Shown one piece after another: positions 57,201-64,000 of a DNA stretch of 64,000 nucleotides (the stretch's first letter is position 1; the number at the start of each line of letters is the position of its first letter). The stretch comes from a bacterium (GTDB lineage Bacteria > Chloroflexota > Anaerolineae > Caldilineales > Caldilineaceae), in the NCBI GenBank assembly GCA_016124945.1, contig WGMT01000031.1, forward strand, positions 62,001-126,000. The letters are read 5' to 3'. The notes below the pieces were generated by a model, which did no database searches, was not told the origin of the DNA, and saw only the letters and a program-made list of their open reading frames with translations. The position numbers and the translations under genes are program-made.

Positions 57201-58613
57201 CATGTCGAAATCCACGATCCAGTCGTCGCCGGTGTATTCACTTACCAGATTCGGAACCTGGGGATCAGCCAAGTCATAAAATAGAAGCTTCCTATCGTCA
57301 TCTGCTTTTGCAATTAGCCTATCCCCGACGCTATAGAGACCTCTTATGCGCTCGTTCGCTGAAACACGATTCACTATTTGCGGCGCTGGGGAGTCGGCGA
57401 TTGACGATATAACCAATTCATATCCTTGCGACGTGTAAATGTAATCTCCATTGAGTGTCATCAACCCGGCATATGGATTCTGGGGTATCACCAAAGGAGG
57501 ACTCACCTCGACGATTTCTGGCCCCGAGTTGAGACGAAAGATACGTAGCCCGAAGTTTGAAGCAATGTATAGCCAATCCCCTTCGATTTGAATACGCCTA
57601 ATCTGTCCACCAAGGATGAACTGGTCAACGAGTGATGGGTTGGACGGATCAGTCACATCATATATCCACAGCCGATCCCATTGCGTAATGTAGACGCGAG
57701 TATCTGTAACACTCAGAACATCTGTGGTCTGTGCATTGGGACGGAACTCGGCGAGTTTTTGCGGGGTCTCTGGATCGGCGACATTGAAGACAGTTGTACG
57801 TCCAAGCGAATCCATGACGAAAAGGGTTTGATTGCGGACGGAAACCTGATCGGACTGTCCGGTGGCAATGTCAGCTAAATGCTCGGGTAAGTTCGGTTGC
57901 CCAAGGTCGAACACACTCACTTTCCCGAACATAGCTGCATAAAGACGGTTGTCTTCGATTGAGAGTTGATGTACCCCAAACAAGTTGAGATTAGTAAATC
58001 TGGTCAATTCAGGCTGCGTCCTATCTGTCACAGTTACAACAAATAGACTTTGACTGTCAGTCACATAAATGTAATCACTGAGGTGTGTGAGATTCTGAGC
58101 ACCAGGGATACGTGTGGTGCTTATGATTGATGGGGCGGCGCCATCTGATATATCGGCAATTAGTAAATCTCCAGAGCCTAGCAACAGATAAAGGTAGCCA
58201 GGATCAACTGCCACAGATAATATCTCATCAGTTGTTTCCAAAGTACCTAACGCCTCAAGGTGATTGCTGCTCTGCCGCTCGTAGATTGTGACTTCGTTGT
58301 CAGCTATCGTATAGACACGCTCGCCGAAAGCAGCCACACTGTCTATCGAGATCTCCTCGCCAATCTTGGCTACTCGCTCAGGGATGTACGCGGCCTCGGC
58401 ACCTTGCCGAGAGTCTAATGTAGTGGAAAGCACCGAAAAAGATTCCAGACTGTTTTCCGGTTCCACCACTAGAACATCGGCAGATGTTTTGCGATCCTGT
58501 ATCGGCGGCGCGGCTTGTGTTTCTGTTGAATGAAACAGGGATGGAATAATGAACATAGATGCCAAGGCAAACCCATAAACCAGAACATATACAAAGCCAA
58601 ATCGTCGTCTCAC
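54270..58613 (-). CDS. Secreted LVIVD-propeller protein with metzincin metalloprotease domain and PKD-like domain
   Basis: 1447 residues from GTG 58613, 9 bases after GGGAG and 19 bases after the CAP gene stop. A signal/TM segment (LVYGFALASMFIIPSLF) comes first. Residues ~90-690 are LVIVD-type propeller repeats (VAVDPGYLYLLLGSGDLLIA, VFDLGQPNLPEHLADI and similar). A CARDB-like domain follows FLPLLIAPLADLSVEAIEV. The protease core has HEFGHVFGQDH (His1088, Glu1089, His1092, His1098), a complete metzincin zinc site, and FMSYSG as Met-turn. A PKD-like Ig domain ends the chain (SVHVGQPIILSGHGTD). Probably a cell-surface or released protease. Protease class secure, substrate unknown. Confidence 0.88.
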   Translation of the reverse strand: MRRRFGFVYVLVYGFALASMFIIPSLFHSTETQAAPPIQDRKTSADVLVVEPENSLESFSVLSTTLDSRQGAEAAYIPERVAKIGEEISIDSVAAFGERVYTIADNEVTIYERQSSNHLEALGTLETTDEILSVAVDPGYLYLLLGSGDLLIADISDGAAPSIISTTRIPGAQNLTHLSDYIYVTDSQSLFVVTVTDRTQPELTRFTNLNLFGVHQLSIEDNRLYAAMFGKVSVFDLGQPNLPEHLADIATGQSDQVSVRNQTLFVMDSLGRTTVFNVADPETPQKLAEFRPNAQTTDVLSVTDTRVYITQWDRLWIYDVTDPSNPSLVDQFILGGQIRRIQIEGDWLYIASNFGLRIFRLNSGPEIVEVSPPLVIPQNPYAGLMTLNGDYIYTSQGYELVISSIADSPAPQIVNRVSANERIRGLYSVGDRLIAKADDDRKLLFYDLADPQVPNLVSEYTGDDWIVDFDMVGSTLYIAEDIGNSFVGITILDIANPSQPTVLGQLLMPSSPPYQVARGIAVEDTRAYLYVLQTDPNKGFIVTLDVANPAQPVELGRFDPTPGVFAQTFLDFEVQDGLLFYRMTTAQGTSGIRIMDMASASNPQEAALILSPTGVLGNVSGNTLYINSLEGVFVVDIENPESPQLFAFVPEVGTVFTQHLPYLYVQTSYGLAVYWFTRPIEHPLTGVTSTLRHENVEYQFPADATPGIVTVTHTVHAPGLVTGAEIAMQVGPVFSLAATDSITQTQVPFNIQVSYDDTGLDIGDEKALALFAEIDGHWVRVASSQIDTDANIVSAQTNQLSRWTILVPREMAFESFLPLLIAPLADLSVEAIEVTQAVQTLDNQVPLIAERPTVARVHVATTFATALENVVVTLEGERSGNALPGSPLRLDGWTLFPDPKRESYAHSFNFFLPQEWQHGDVSLRATVDATNAVYELDEQNNTLTIDTQFQTTPPLRVVIVPVNYTMLPSGLRFPAPTQDVFTDWVFRSYPIPYIEVEWHTPIDLAHPYGSNGSEMLAVLHDQMRTLKASEGAPASTIYYGVVSMTDENGVTYIASGFIGLGGNGVAVGFDTSRSPGSSFDSAGVLAAHEFGHVFGQDHTFSNPEYPYPADSVGQVGMDITRSRLWRPSAPEFAKDFMSYSGPEWVSDYTYRRLHERHLQNYSQQAARTMTQNAVLVRIQWPENATPSIHPLYYATAEVGIVDADSDYAVEFVDEAGSTVAHYPVSLEEVHGRDFHLQSFVEWLPAPHTPFASVRFVHKQEVLAERSIQNATSQQTLNLTVEEIGDHVEVQWNPNEQPVLIRLNRGGRWITLGVDVEDGVLRLPMETLPGGNQTIEVLIADTPFTSRVRSGNSLRLDDRAPRAWINGPASVHVGQPIILSGHGTDLEDGVLNDFTWRVNDQIVSHAPVLQLASLPAGEYSIFLEVQDSVGQQTQALHQLMVEPEDIAR

Positions 58614-58632
58614 AACATCATCTCCCTGCTGA

Positions 58633-59694
58633 TTACTGAGGAACGAAATCGAAACGCTGAACAGAAAAACCTTGCGTACGACTCGACACATTGAATGACC
58701 AGATGTACGTACTCCCATTTACAGTGATCGATGCAGTATAGGTCGCACCGGGTGTGAGGGGTTGGCGCGGAATGAGGACAATTGCATCGCGACTATCGAG
58801 GATCCGCCGAGCAATGTCCTGTTGTGCAGGATCTGGATTGATGTAGTTCGTCTCATCAAACACGCAGTGTTCTAGCGGTGTTTCCTCCTGTACAAAGGCA
58901 TGTCCGGTGACATTAGGAACCACCTGCCTGCTCCCCAACTGCAAAATGATTGGCAGGCCACTCGGCGTCTCATACCCAGGACAGCTGGTAAGGGGACTGG
59001 GGTTTTCCCCCCAATGTTCGGTCAAGGGAACTGTTGTGCCATCTGCAGGCCACACAATGGGGAATTGTATATCACTTGGTAGACTGCTAATGCCGCGAAT
59101 CACATCAAGCGCAGCTGCCATTTGTCTCCCTCCACCGGCTTCTCGGTAGACACCATAGCCAACCTGCGCAAGACGAGGATCAAGGATCCCAACCGCATGG
59201 AACGGTGCCTGCATCCACGAATCAATGGCGTAGACATCGGTCGCATCAACCTGGTAACTCGAAGTCAGGTTGCTGGCGCGTGCGGCAGCGTCTCCTTCAG
59301 GCGTGTACCATTCGTTGTTAGGATCTTCAAAGTGCTGAGAGACATCATTTTTGACCATGTAACGAGCGTGCAACCAGTCACCGTGGCTCCATATCTCATT
59401 TTCGGAAACATGAGGAAGCCTCGCCATGTCTCGATATTCATTGACAAGTGCAAGCCATTGCGGTGCTAGCGTAGGTGGCGGCGTTGCGGTTGGTACAGCC
59501 GTGGACGTTGGTGTCACCGTCGGTGTGGGCATGGATTCGCGCACGACATTTGGCAGATATAGCGGCGATACAGACATGTTTTCGGCTAACGATGGACTTG
59601 CTTTGAGCGAATTCGGATAAGCAATCGCCAATATACTGATGATCGACGCAATGAACGCTACGCCAAGCCAGCAAATGTGATTTCGACATTGCAT
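58633..59694 (-). CDS. Secreted CAP/SCP-domain protein
   Basis: 353 residues from ATG 59694 (AGGAG ten bases upstream). An N-terminal TM/signal segment (LGVAFIASIISILAIAYP) precedes SPLYLPNVV and a Pro/Thr linker (TPTVTPTSTAVPTATPPP). A CAP-superfamily domain starts near residue 78 (LALVNEYRDMARLPHV) with SHGDWLHARYMVKND and the HAVGILDPRLAQVGYG segment, as in bacterial SCP-like proteins. The C-terminal half has an Ig-like module (LTPGATYTASITVNGSTYIWSF). CAP proteins are extracellular, but bacterial roles are poorly defined. It heads the minus-strand unit CAP, propeller-metzincin, RCC1. Confidence 0.85.
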   Translation of the reverse strand: MQCRNHICWLGVAFIASIISILAIAYPNSLKASPSLAENMSVSPLYLPNVVRESMPTPTVTPTSTAVPTATPPPTLAPQWLALVNEYRDMARLPHVSENEIWSHGDWLHARYMVKNDVSQHFEDPNNEWYTPEGDAAARASNLTSSYQVDATDVYAIDSWMQAPFHAVGILDPRLAQVGYGVYREAGGGRQMAAALDVIRGISSLPSDIQFPIVWPADGTTVPLTEHWGENPSPLTSCPGYETPSGLPIILQLGSRQVVPNVTGHAFVQEETPLEHCVFDETNYINPDPAQQDIARRILDSRDAIVLIPRQPLTPGATYTASITVNGSTYIWSFNVSSRTQGFSVQRFDFVPQ

Positions 59695-59881
59695 CTTGCA
59701 CACACTCCTGAATGGTAGGGATTTCTCCGCTGATCTGGACTCCACCAATCTCAGAAAAGCAGCGCCCGCTTGCTGTGGTTTAGATAGCAATCGCTGCCGC
59801 TAAACTGGCAAACGGGGTTCAACACGTTGTTGATTGTTGATCTGATAGCTGCACAAGAAACCATAAAGACACACTTACGCA

Positions 59882-60181
59882 TTACGCATCCCCCCACCGC
59901 ACCCCCAACACCACCACCGTCCGCGTGTCCCCATCGATCTCCCCATCCTCCATCGCGGGGACAACCACCAGTGTGCGTCCTTCGTCGGCCAGGAAGTTGC
60001 GCGCCATGATGATCGCCTTGGTGGCGACGTAGACGGCGTTGGGGCCGATGGCGCGCAGTTGGGCTTCGTTGTGCTCGCGCAGGGTGTGTGCAAGACAGCC
60101 GGCGACAAGTCCACTGTTGGAGCGGCCACCGACTCGGATGATGGAGGATGAAGCCGTTGGCGATGTTTGCGACGATGTCAT
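59882..60181 (-). CDS. spoVS: Stage V sporulation protein S-like (SpoVS/Alba-like)
   Basis: 99 residues from ATG 60181; the frame opens at 60250, but the conserved region starts IIRVGGRSNSGLVAGCLAHT. It continues with LRAIGPNAVYVATKAIIMAR and PAMEDGEIDGDTRTVVVLGV. The match extends along the whole SpoVS family. SpoVS affects spore-coat assembly in Bacillus and occurs widely in non-sporulating Chloroflexota and Thermus relatives, probably as a nucleic-acid-binding protein. The stop codon TAA is in an ATGCGTAATGCGTAA repeat. Confidence 0.9.
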   Translation of the reverse strand: MTSSQTSPTASSSIIRVGGRSNSGLVAGCLAHTLREHNEAQLRAIGPNAVYVATKAIIMARNFLADEGRTLVVVPAMEDGEIDGDTRTVVVLGVRWGDA

Positions 60182-60510
60182 GGGAATTGGCCCTCGATGG
60201 TGGATAAGTGGAAGTTGCGTTTGCCCAACAACAAAATTAGCGAATTTCATAAGACTTTTGTTTGCGGAAACCGTATGAGTATGTCAAAATCGGGGCAGGT
60301 CGTCACCCACCAACGCAACCAGTCAAACAGCACAAAACCCACCAAACCCACCAAAACCGCCGACAACATCGTCCTCAGCACGGGTTTGGCATTTATATTT
60401 GCCGCGATTTCGTTTGGTTCGCCGGACTTTCCCTTTGTTGGATGCAGCGCTGCATACCACGATGTGGATCCCACCAGATTTAGCTGATGTAAGGCAGGAG
60501 CACTGCGACC
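60182..60510. other. Divergent spacer between spoVS and the XRE-SLH gene
   Basis: No gene supported. 60299-60365 shows degenerate ACCCACCAA units (AACCCACCAAACCCACC) with no partner arm. Promoters are not obvious. Confidence 0.5.
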
Positions 60511-63500
60511 ATGCCCGATACCATCCGTCTTTCTGTCCTTCCGCGCCTGCGCGAGGAAGCCAACTTCTCGCTTGCCCACGTCGCCCACCGCTGTGGACTC
60601 ACCGGCTCCAATGGACGCCGAAGTGTGGCAGCATGGGAAGCAGGCGAGTCGAAACCACGCAGCCGCTATCGCCGTCCCTTTGCGCTCTACCTGTTGCGAG
60701 ATCTCAACCTGGTACAGACACCCGAACAGTTCGACGCTGTATGGGTCATCCTCATCGAAGAGTGGGATTGGTTCCCCCTCGATCCCGACGAACGCGCCGA
60801 TCTATGGCGCAAAGCGCTGCAAGAGACCGATCCCTGGGCCGAAGTGGAAGCCATTGTGGACGGTGTGGGTACAGACGACGAAACAACAACGGATCGGGGC
60901 AGCACAGAGGAAGATCCCACGCCGCCCCCTATCATCGAAGCAGCAACGGCGCGCGCAACGGAATCAGAGCGAACAGAGGCCGAAGCAGATGCAGCCGGGC
61001 CGATGGTCCGATATGCCGTGGTGGCCGCCTTCTTTGTGACCGCGCTGGGCATTTTCGGGTTGAACCCACAGGCCAATTTCCCGTGGAACGACTGGGCATT
61101 TCCCAGTGTGGAAGAGATGCCGACACCTACACCCACGCCTGTCACGATGCGCAATTACGACTTCGAGGCCGGTGACCTGAGCGAATGGGAGATCGTGGGT
61201 GAGGTAGACTGCACTGCCGATCTCGTCGCCGATCCATCCCTGGCGCAGAACGGCAACTACTTCCTGGCGCTGACCCGCGCCGACGCAGAATGTGTTTCCA
61301 TCCGCCGCGATCTGGTGAACAAACTCAATATCGGCGACACCATGCGCTACGCCGTCTGGACACGTGCAACAGATCCACGTCCACAACTCGTTGAATTGGT
61401 GATCTGGGGCGGTTCCTACAGCGAAGCAGAAGGCGAAACTGTCCACATCAAGGGGAGCAAGCATGTTTTGATAGACGACAGCGGCTGGCAGTGTATCGAA
61501 ACCACGCTCACACTGGACACATACGCCTACGATTTCTTCCGCGGCGAACTCTACCTACACAACGAAGTGGGGCAGACCATTGAAATCGACAGCGCCATGA
61601 TGCAAGACGGTCGCACCCCTCTTTGCCCACCTGCCGCGCCAAGACTGATCGGAGGGGAGTTCGAACACAAGGATCACGCGCTGGCCTGGCACGGCACTGG
61701 GGATGGATGTAATTTGCTCATCGATGACGAACCAGCCGGGGCAAAGCAGGGAAACGCCTACCTACACATTGACAGCACCGGCCCCGACTGCCCAAGCATC
61801 TACCAAGATTGGCTTCAGCCGACACAGGCCGAAACTAACTACACGACACAGATCTGGGTACGCTCCGCCGACGGCTTGCCCAGGCGAGGCGCGTTGGCTT
61901 TACGCGCCCTCGGCGCACAGGACGTCCACACCACGTCACCCTTTGTCGTCGCCGGTGAATGGCAGTGCATCGACGCCACCCTGCGCATGGACGGATCAAG
62001 TACCTACAGCGGGCTGCGCACGGAAATCTACTTCGATGACAAGGCCAACGGTGGCAGCTATCTCCTGGATTCAGCGAAACTTGTAGCCGGGGCAGGCGTC
62101 TGCCCCACCGATGAAATCACATTGCCCGACAGTGGCTTCGAGACACAGGCAGCCGCTATCGCCCAAGGACAGTCCCTGCCCGTTCCAATTTGGGGCGCCA
62201 TCAACGGCTGTGAAGTTAACATCGTCCAGGACGAAAGCCTGGCACGCAGCGGGCTGGGCCTGCTGACCGCACGCGAAGCGCCCGGCACCGACTGTGGCTC
62301 CATCTACGCCGACATCGTCACCCAGGCGCCTGCCCCAATGCCCATCCGCATTGCATTTTGGGGCCGCGCCGCCGGCAACCGTCCGCTACAGGGGACGCTT
62401 TCGCTCTGGGCTGCGGACGGCACCGGTCGTGTCGAAAACAGCACACAAGTCTTTAGGTTGAATAACAGCGGTTGGCGCTGCATCGAGACATTCCACACGG
62501 TGTCGGAACCGGATTTCGCCCCGACGCGCATGGAGATCTACCTGGAAACACCGGATGAAGACGGCTACCTCTTCGACGATATACAATTCGGCACCGGTGA
62601 CACACCACTCTGCCCTGAGATGGATCTCGGTCTGCGCAGCACCGAACTCACCCACCCCGATAGAACCTCCTACCCCGGTGGCACCGTGAGCGTCGAGGTC
62701 GAAGTGCGCAATCAGGGCAATGTGTCACTTGAAGCGTGCGGCGCCCTGGTCATCTGGATTGCGGACAGCCCCGGCGGCCCCCCCATCGAAATGACATTCG
62801 TGCGGCGCGTCAATCTCCCCGCGCTGACCGTCAACCAGAGCAGCCCACGCATCGTCACAGATGTCTCGATCCCCTTGGGATTGAGCCCGCAACAGGACCA
62901 TTACGTGGTCTGGCAAATTGAAGGCGACGGCTGCACAGACGTCAACCCGAACAACGATCAGGAGTCGCGCAAGATTGCACTTTCAGCCTGCGAAACTGCC
63001 GGCATCTACTGCGATGTCCCTGTCAACCATTGGGCGCGCGCAGAGGTGGAACGCTGGCACGACATCGGTATCTCCACCGGCTGTCGCAGCAACACCACAC
63101 CCTTTGTCGACCGTCCATTCTGCCCTGGGGAACAGGTGCGGCGCATTACGTTTGCCATCTTTGCGCTGCGTCACTTGCTCGGCGGCGGCTACGTGCCCGA
63201 ACGTGGCTACGAAGGACGCTTTGCAGATCTACCCGAAGATGTGTCCCACCGCTGGGCGCTCTGGGTCGAAGAATTCTACGAACGTGGCTACAGCCTCAAC
63301 GACGCCGCCTGCCCGCCCAGCGCAGACAAACCCAACTTCTGCCCCGACGCCGCCATCAGCCGCGCCGACCTCGTCCTCAGCCTGGCGGGGAAGCTCGACT
63401 GGGCGCTCAGCCCGGTGGAAGGCACAATCTACCGCGACGTCACCGAGGACACACCCGCCAACCGCGCCATCGAATACGCCGCCCGCAATGGACTGCTCAG

Positions 63501-63633
63501 CGACGCCGATCCCTACTGCCCCAGTGACGGCATCGGCGCCCGTTTCTGCCCCGACGATCCGGCCCGCCGCGCATTCACCGCCATCGTCATGGTGCGCGCG
63601 TTTGGAGAAGAGGGATTGGGGACTGGGGATTAG
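60511..63633 (+). CDS. Membrane-spanning protein with XRE-type HTH, extracellular modules and SLH domains
   Basis: 1040 residues. Residues ~10-70 look like an XRE-type helix-turn-helix (NFSLAHVAHRCGLTG, RRSVAAWEAGESKP). An acidic linker leads to one TM at about 166-185 (VRYAVVAAFFVTALGIFGL). A TPTPTP linker and three similar beta-sandwich modules follow (about 214-372, 373-530, 531-707; each ends in W-CIETT-like and a YLFD-type strand). A CARDB-like domain (about 708-830) and three SLH-like repeats (about 835-1032: VPVNHWARAEVERWHD, SRADLVLSLAGKLD) complete the chain. Topology would place the HTH inside and the SLH outside. This resembles RodZ in plan, not in domains. The C-terminus (GLGTGD) and stop are encoded by a heptamer repeat. 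Confidence 0.85.
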   Translation: MPDTIRLSVLPRLREEANFSLAHVAHRCGLTGSNGRRSVAAWEAGESKPRSRYRRPFALYLLRDLNLVQTPEQFDAVWVILIEEWDWFPLDPDERADLWRKALQETDPWAEVEAIVDGVGTDDETTTDRGSTEEDPTPPPIIEAATARATESERTEAEADAAGPMVRYAVVAAFFVTALGIFGLNPQANFPWNDWAFPSVEEMPTPTPTPVTMRNYDFEAGDLSEWEIVGEVDCTADLVADPSLAQNGNYFLALTRADAECVSIRRDLVNKLNIGDTMRYAVWTRATDPRPQLVELVIWGGSYSEAEGETVHIKGSKHVLIDDSGWQCIETTLTLDTYAYDFFRGELYLHNEVGQTIEIDSAMMQDGRTPLCPPAAPRLIGGEFEHKDHALAWHGTGDGCNLLIDDEPAGAKQGNAYLHIDSTGPDCPSIYQDWLQPTQAETNYTTQIWVRSADGLPRRGALALRALGAQDVHTTSPFVVAGEWQCIDATLRMDGSSTYSGLRTEIYFDDKANGGSYLLDSAKLVAGAGVCPTDEITLPDSGFETQAAAIAQGQSLPVPIWGAINGCEVNIVQDESLARSGLGLLTAREAPGTDCGSIYADIVTQAPAPMPIRIAFWGRAAGNRPLQGTLSLWAADGTGRVENSTQVFRLNNSGWRCIETFHTVSEPDFAPTRMEIYLETPDEDGYLFDDIQFGTGDTPLCPEMDLGLRSTELTHPDRTSYPGGTVSVEVEVRNQGNVSLEACGALVIWIADSPGGPPIEMTFVRRVNLPALTVNQSSPRIVTDVSIPLGLSPQQDHYVVWQIEGDGCTDVNPNNDQESRKIALSACETAGIYCDVPVNHWARAEVERWHDIGISTGCRSNTTPFVDRPFCPGEQVRRITFAIFALRHLLGGGYVPERGYEGRFADLPEDVSHRWALWVEEFYERGYSLNDAACPPSADKPNFCPDAAISRADLVLSLAGKLDWALSPVEGTIYRDVTEDTPANRAIEYAARNGLLSDADPYCPSDGIGARFCPDDPARRAFTAIVMVRAFGEEGLGTGD

Positions 63634-63939
63634 GGACTGGGGAATGGGTTGAGTATCATAATCTCAATACTTCACGATTCTCTGCAAAATTGCGGAGAGA
63701 GCATCCTCAGATGCGGCTTGTTCTGGTCTACCCGGCATCTAAGGATGCCTACTCCGCGTTTAAATTGTGAATTACTGAATCGCTCAATCGCCTAATCACC
63801 CGTTAACGAGCGATTAAGCGCTTGAGGGATTCAGACGCTCTACACGATCCCCAGTCCCCAATCCCCAATCCCCAATCCCTAATCCCTAATCCCTAATCCC
63901 TAATCCCTAATCCCTAATCCCTAATCCCTAATCCCCAAT
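63614..63939. repeat. Nested heptamer hairpin with CCCTAAT array at the end of the XRE-SLH gene
   Basis: 63614-63648 is five heptamers (GATTGGG, GACTGGG, GATTAGG, GACTGGG, GAATGGG) with the stop codon inside the third. 63849-63939 is thirteen complementary heptamers: CCCCAGT, CCCCAAT three times, CCCTAAT eight times, CCCCAAT. Inside the loop are a palindromic hairpin (63692-63757) and an inverted AATCGCTCAATCGC repeat (63778-63834). Confidence 0.95.
63692..63757. repeat. Dispersed 66-bp hairpin, second copy
   Basis: Arms 63692-63716 (GCGGAGAGAGCATCCTCAGA onward) and 63733-63757 pair over about 25 bp with a few mismatches. The left arm matches the MITE-like element at 42133-42158. Where that copy has GCACC/GGTGC, this one has GCATC/GATGC, so local pairing is kept. 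Confidence 0.8.
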
Positions 63940-63953
63940 TCCCTCCTCGCGCG

Positions 63954-63982
63954 TTGTCGTTTCCTGTACGGCGTGTTAAAAT
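63954..63982 (+). promoter_or_regulatory. Promoter-like site at the window end
   Basis: TTGTCG (63954-63959), 17 bp, TAAAAT (63977-63982). It would drive a gene beyond the window. Moderate match. Confidence 0.5.
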
Positions 63983-64000
63983 TCCTCCGATACCAGATAG

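Noticed and set aside
63877..63932. Telomere or chromosome-end repeat (CCCTAAT)
   Set aside because: The unit differs from eukaryotic telomeric CCCTAAA, sits among related CCCCAAT/CCCCAGT units and pairs with an opposite arm 200 bp away, so it is a hairpin heptamer array.

Overview
The window is a GC-rich (roughly 60% by eye) bacterial chromosome segment with 42 protein genes that I can support. I see no rRNA, tRNA or CRISPR array, and no recognisable transposase. The gene set fits Chloroflexota, most likely Anaerolineae or a Caldilinea-like lineage. It includes an F420/FMN-type luciferase-like oxidoreductase, an auracyanin-like cupredoxin lipoprotein, SpoVS, large secreted modular proteins with a short YLP motif, an SLH-domain protein and a Gram-positive-type LexA box. 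The assignment is an inference from gene content.

Layout. 1-6.6 kb: carbon and energy metabolism (Gfo/Idh/MocA oxidoreductase, ThuA protein, acyl-CoA-binding protein, ribokinase with RbsD, an S9 peptidase, a lipoprotein). 7.4-12.8 kb: a translation and secretion block (ffh, rpsP, khpA, rimM) followed by dprA and mannose-1-phosphate guanylyltransferase. 12.9-15.8 kb: an unknown two-TM protein and dGTPase. 16-21.2 kb: a LacI-type regulator with a consensus promoter and operator, then malE-malF-malG-type transporter genes without malK. 21.4-28.7 kb: SDR, S1-domain protein, YchF-like GTPase, NYN/LOTUS protein and LLM oxidoreductase. 28.9-32.7 kb: a large secreted subtilase. 33.4-41.3 kb: dynamin-like GTPase, GNAT, Nudix, cupredoxin, SOS-controlled uvrA and a LysR regulator. 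41.4-47.8 kb: two unknown small genes, an L,D-transpeptidase, an epimerase, a secreted acidic protein and an SDR. 47.9-63.6 kb: a surface block with a 14-repeat RCC1 protein, a propeller-metzincin protein and a CAP-domain protein on the minus strand, then SpoVS, then a protein joining a cytoplasmic XRE-type helix-turn-helix through one membrane segment to extracellular modules and SLH repeats.

The most unusual signal is in the spacers. Nearly every one carries arrays of 7-9 bp units, usually arranged as the two arms of a large hairpin and often starting at or supplying the stop codon of the adjacent gene. The unit differs from spacer to spacer (GAGTAAA, GGACGAC, CCCTAAT/CCCCAAT, ATGCGTAA and others). 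Three of these hairpins enclose a second, dispersed palindromic element: a 104-bp element present twice in opposite orientation, and one copy of a 66-bp hairpin family. The other copy of that family lies in a 127-bp MITE-like insertion with 14-bp terminal inverted repeats and an apparent 8-bp duplication. The heptamer arrays resemble the STRR repeats known from heterocystous cyanobacteria. Their position at stop codons and their nesting look systematic and are the best candidate here for something undescribed.
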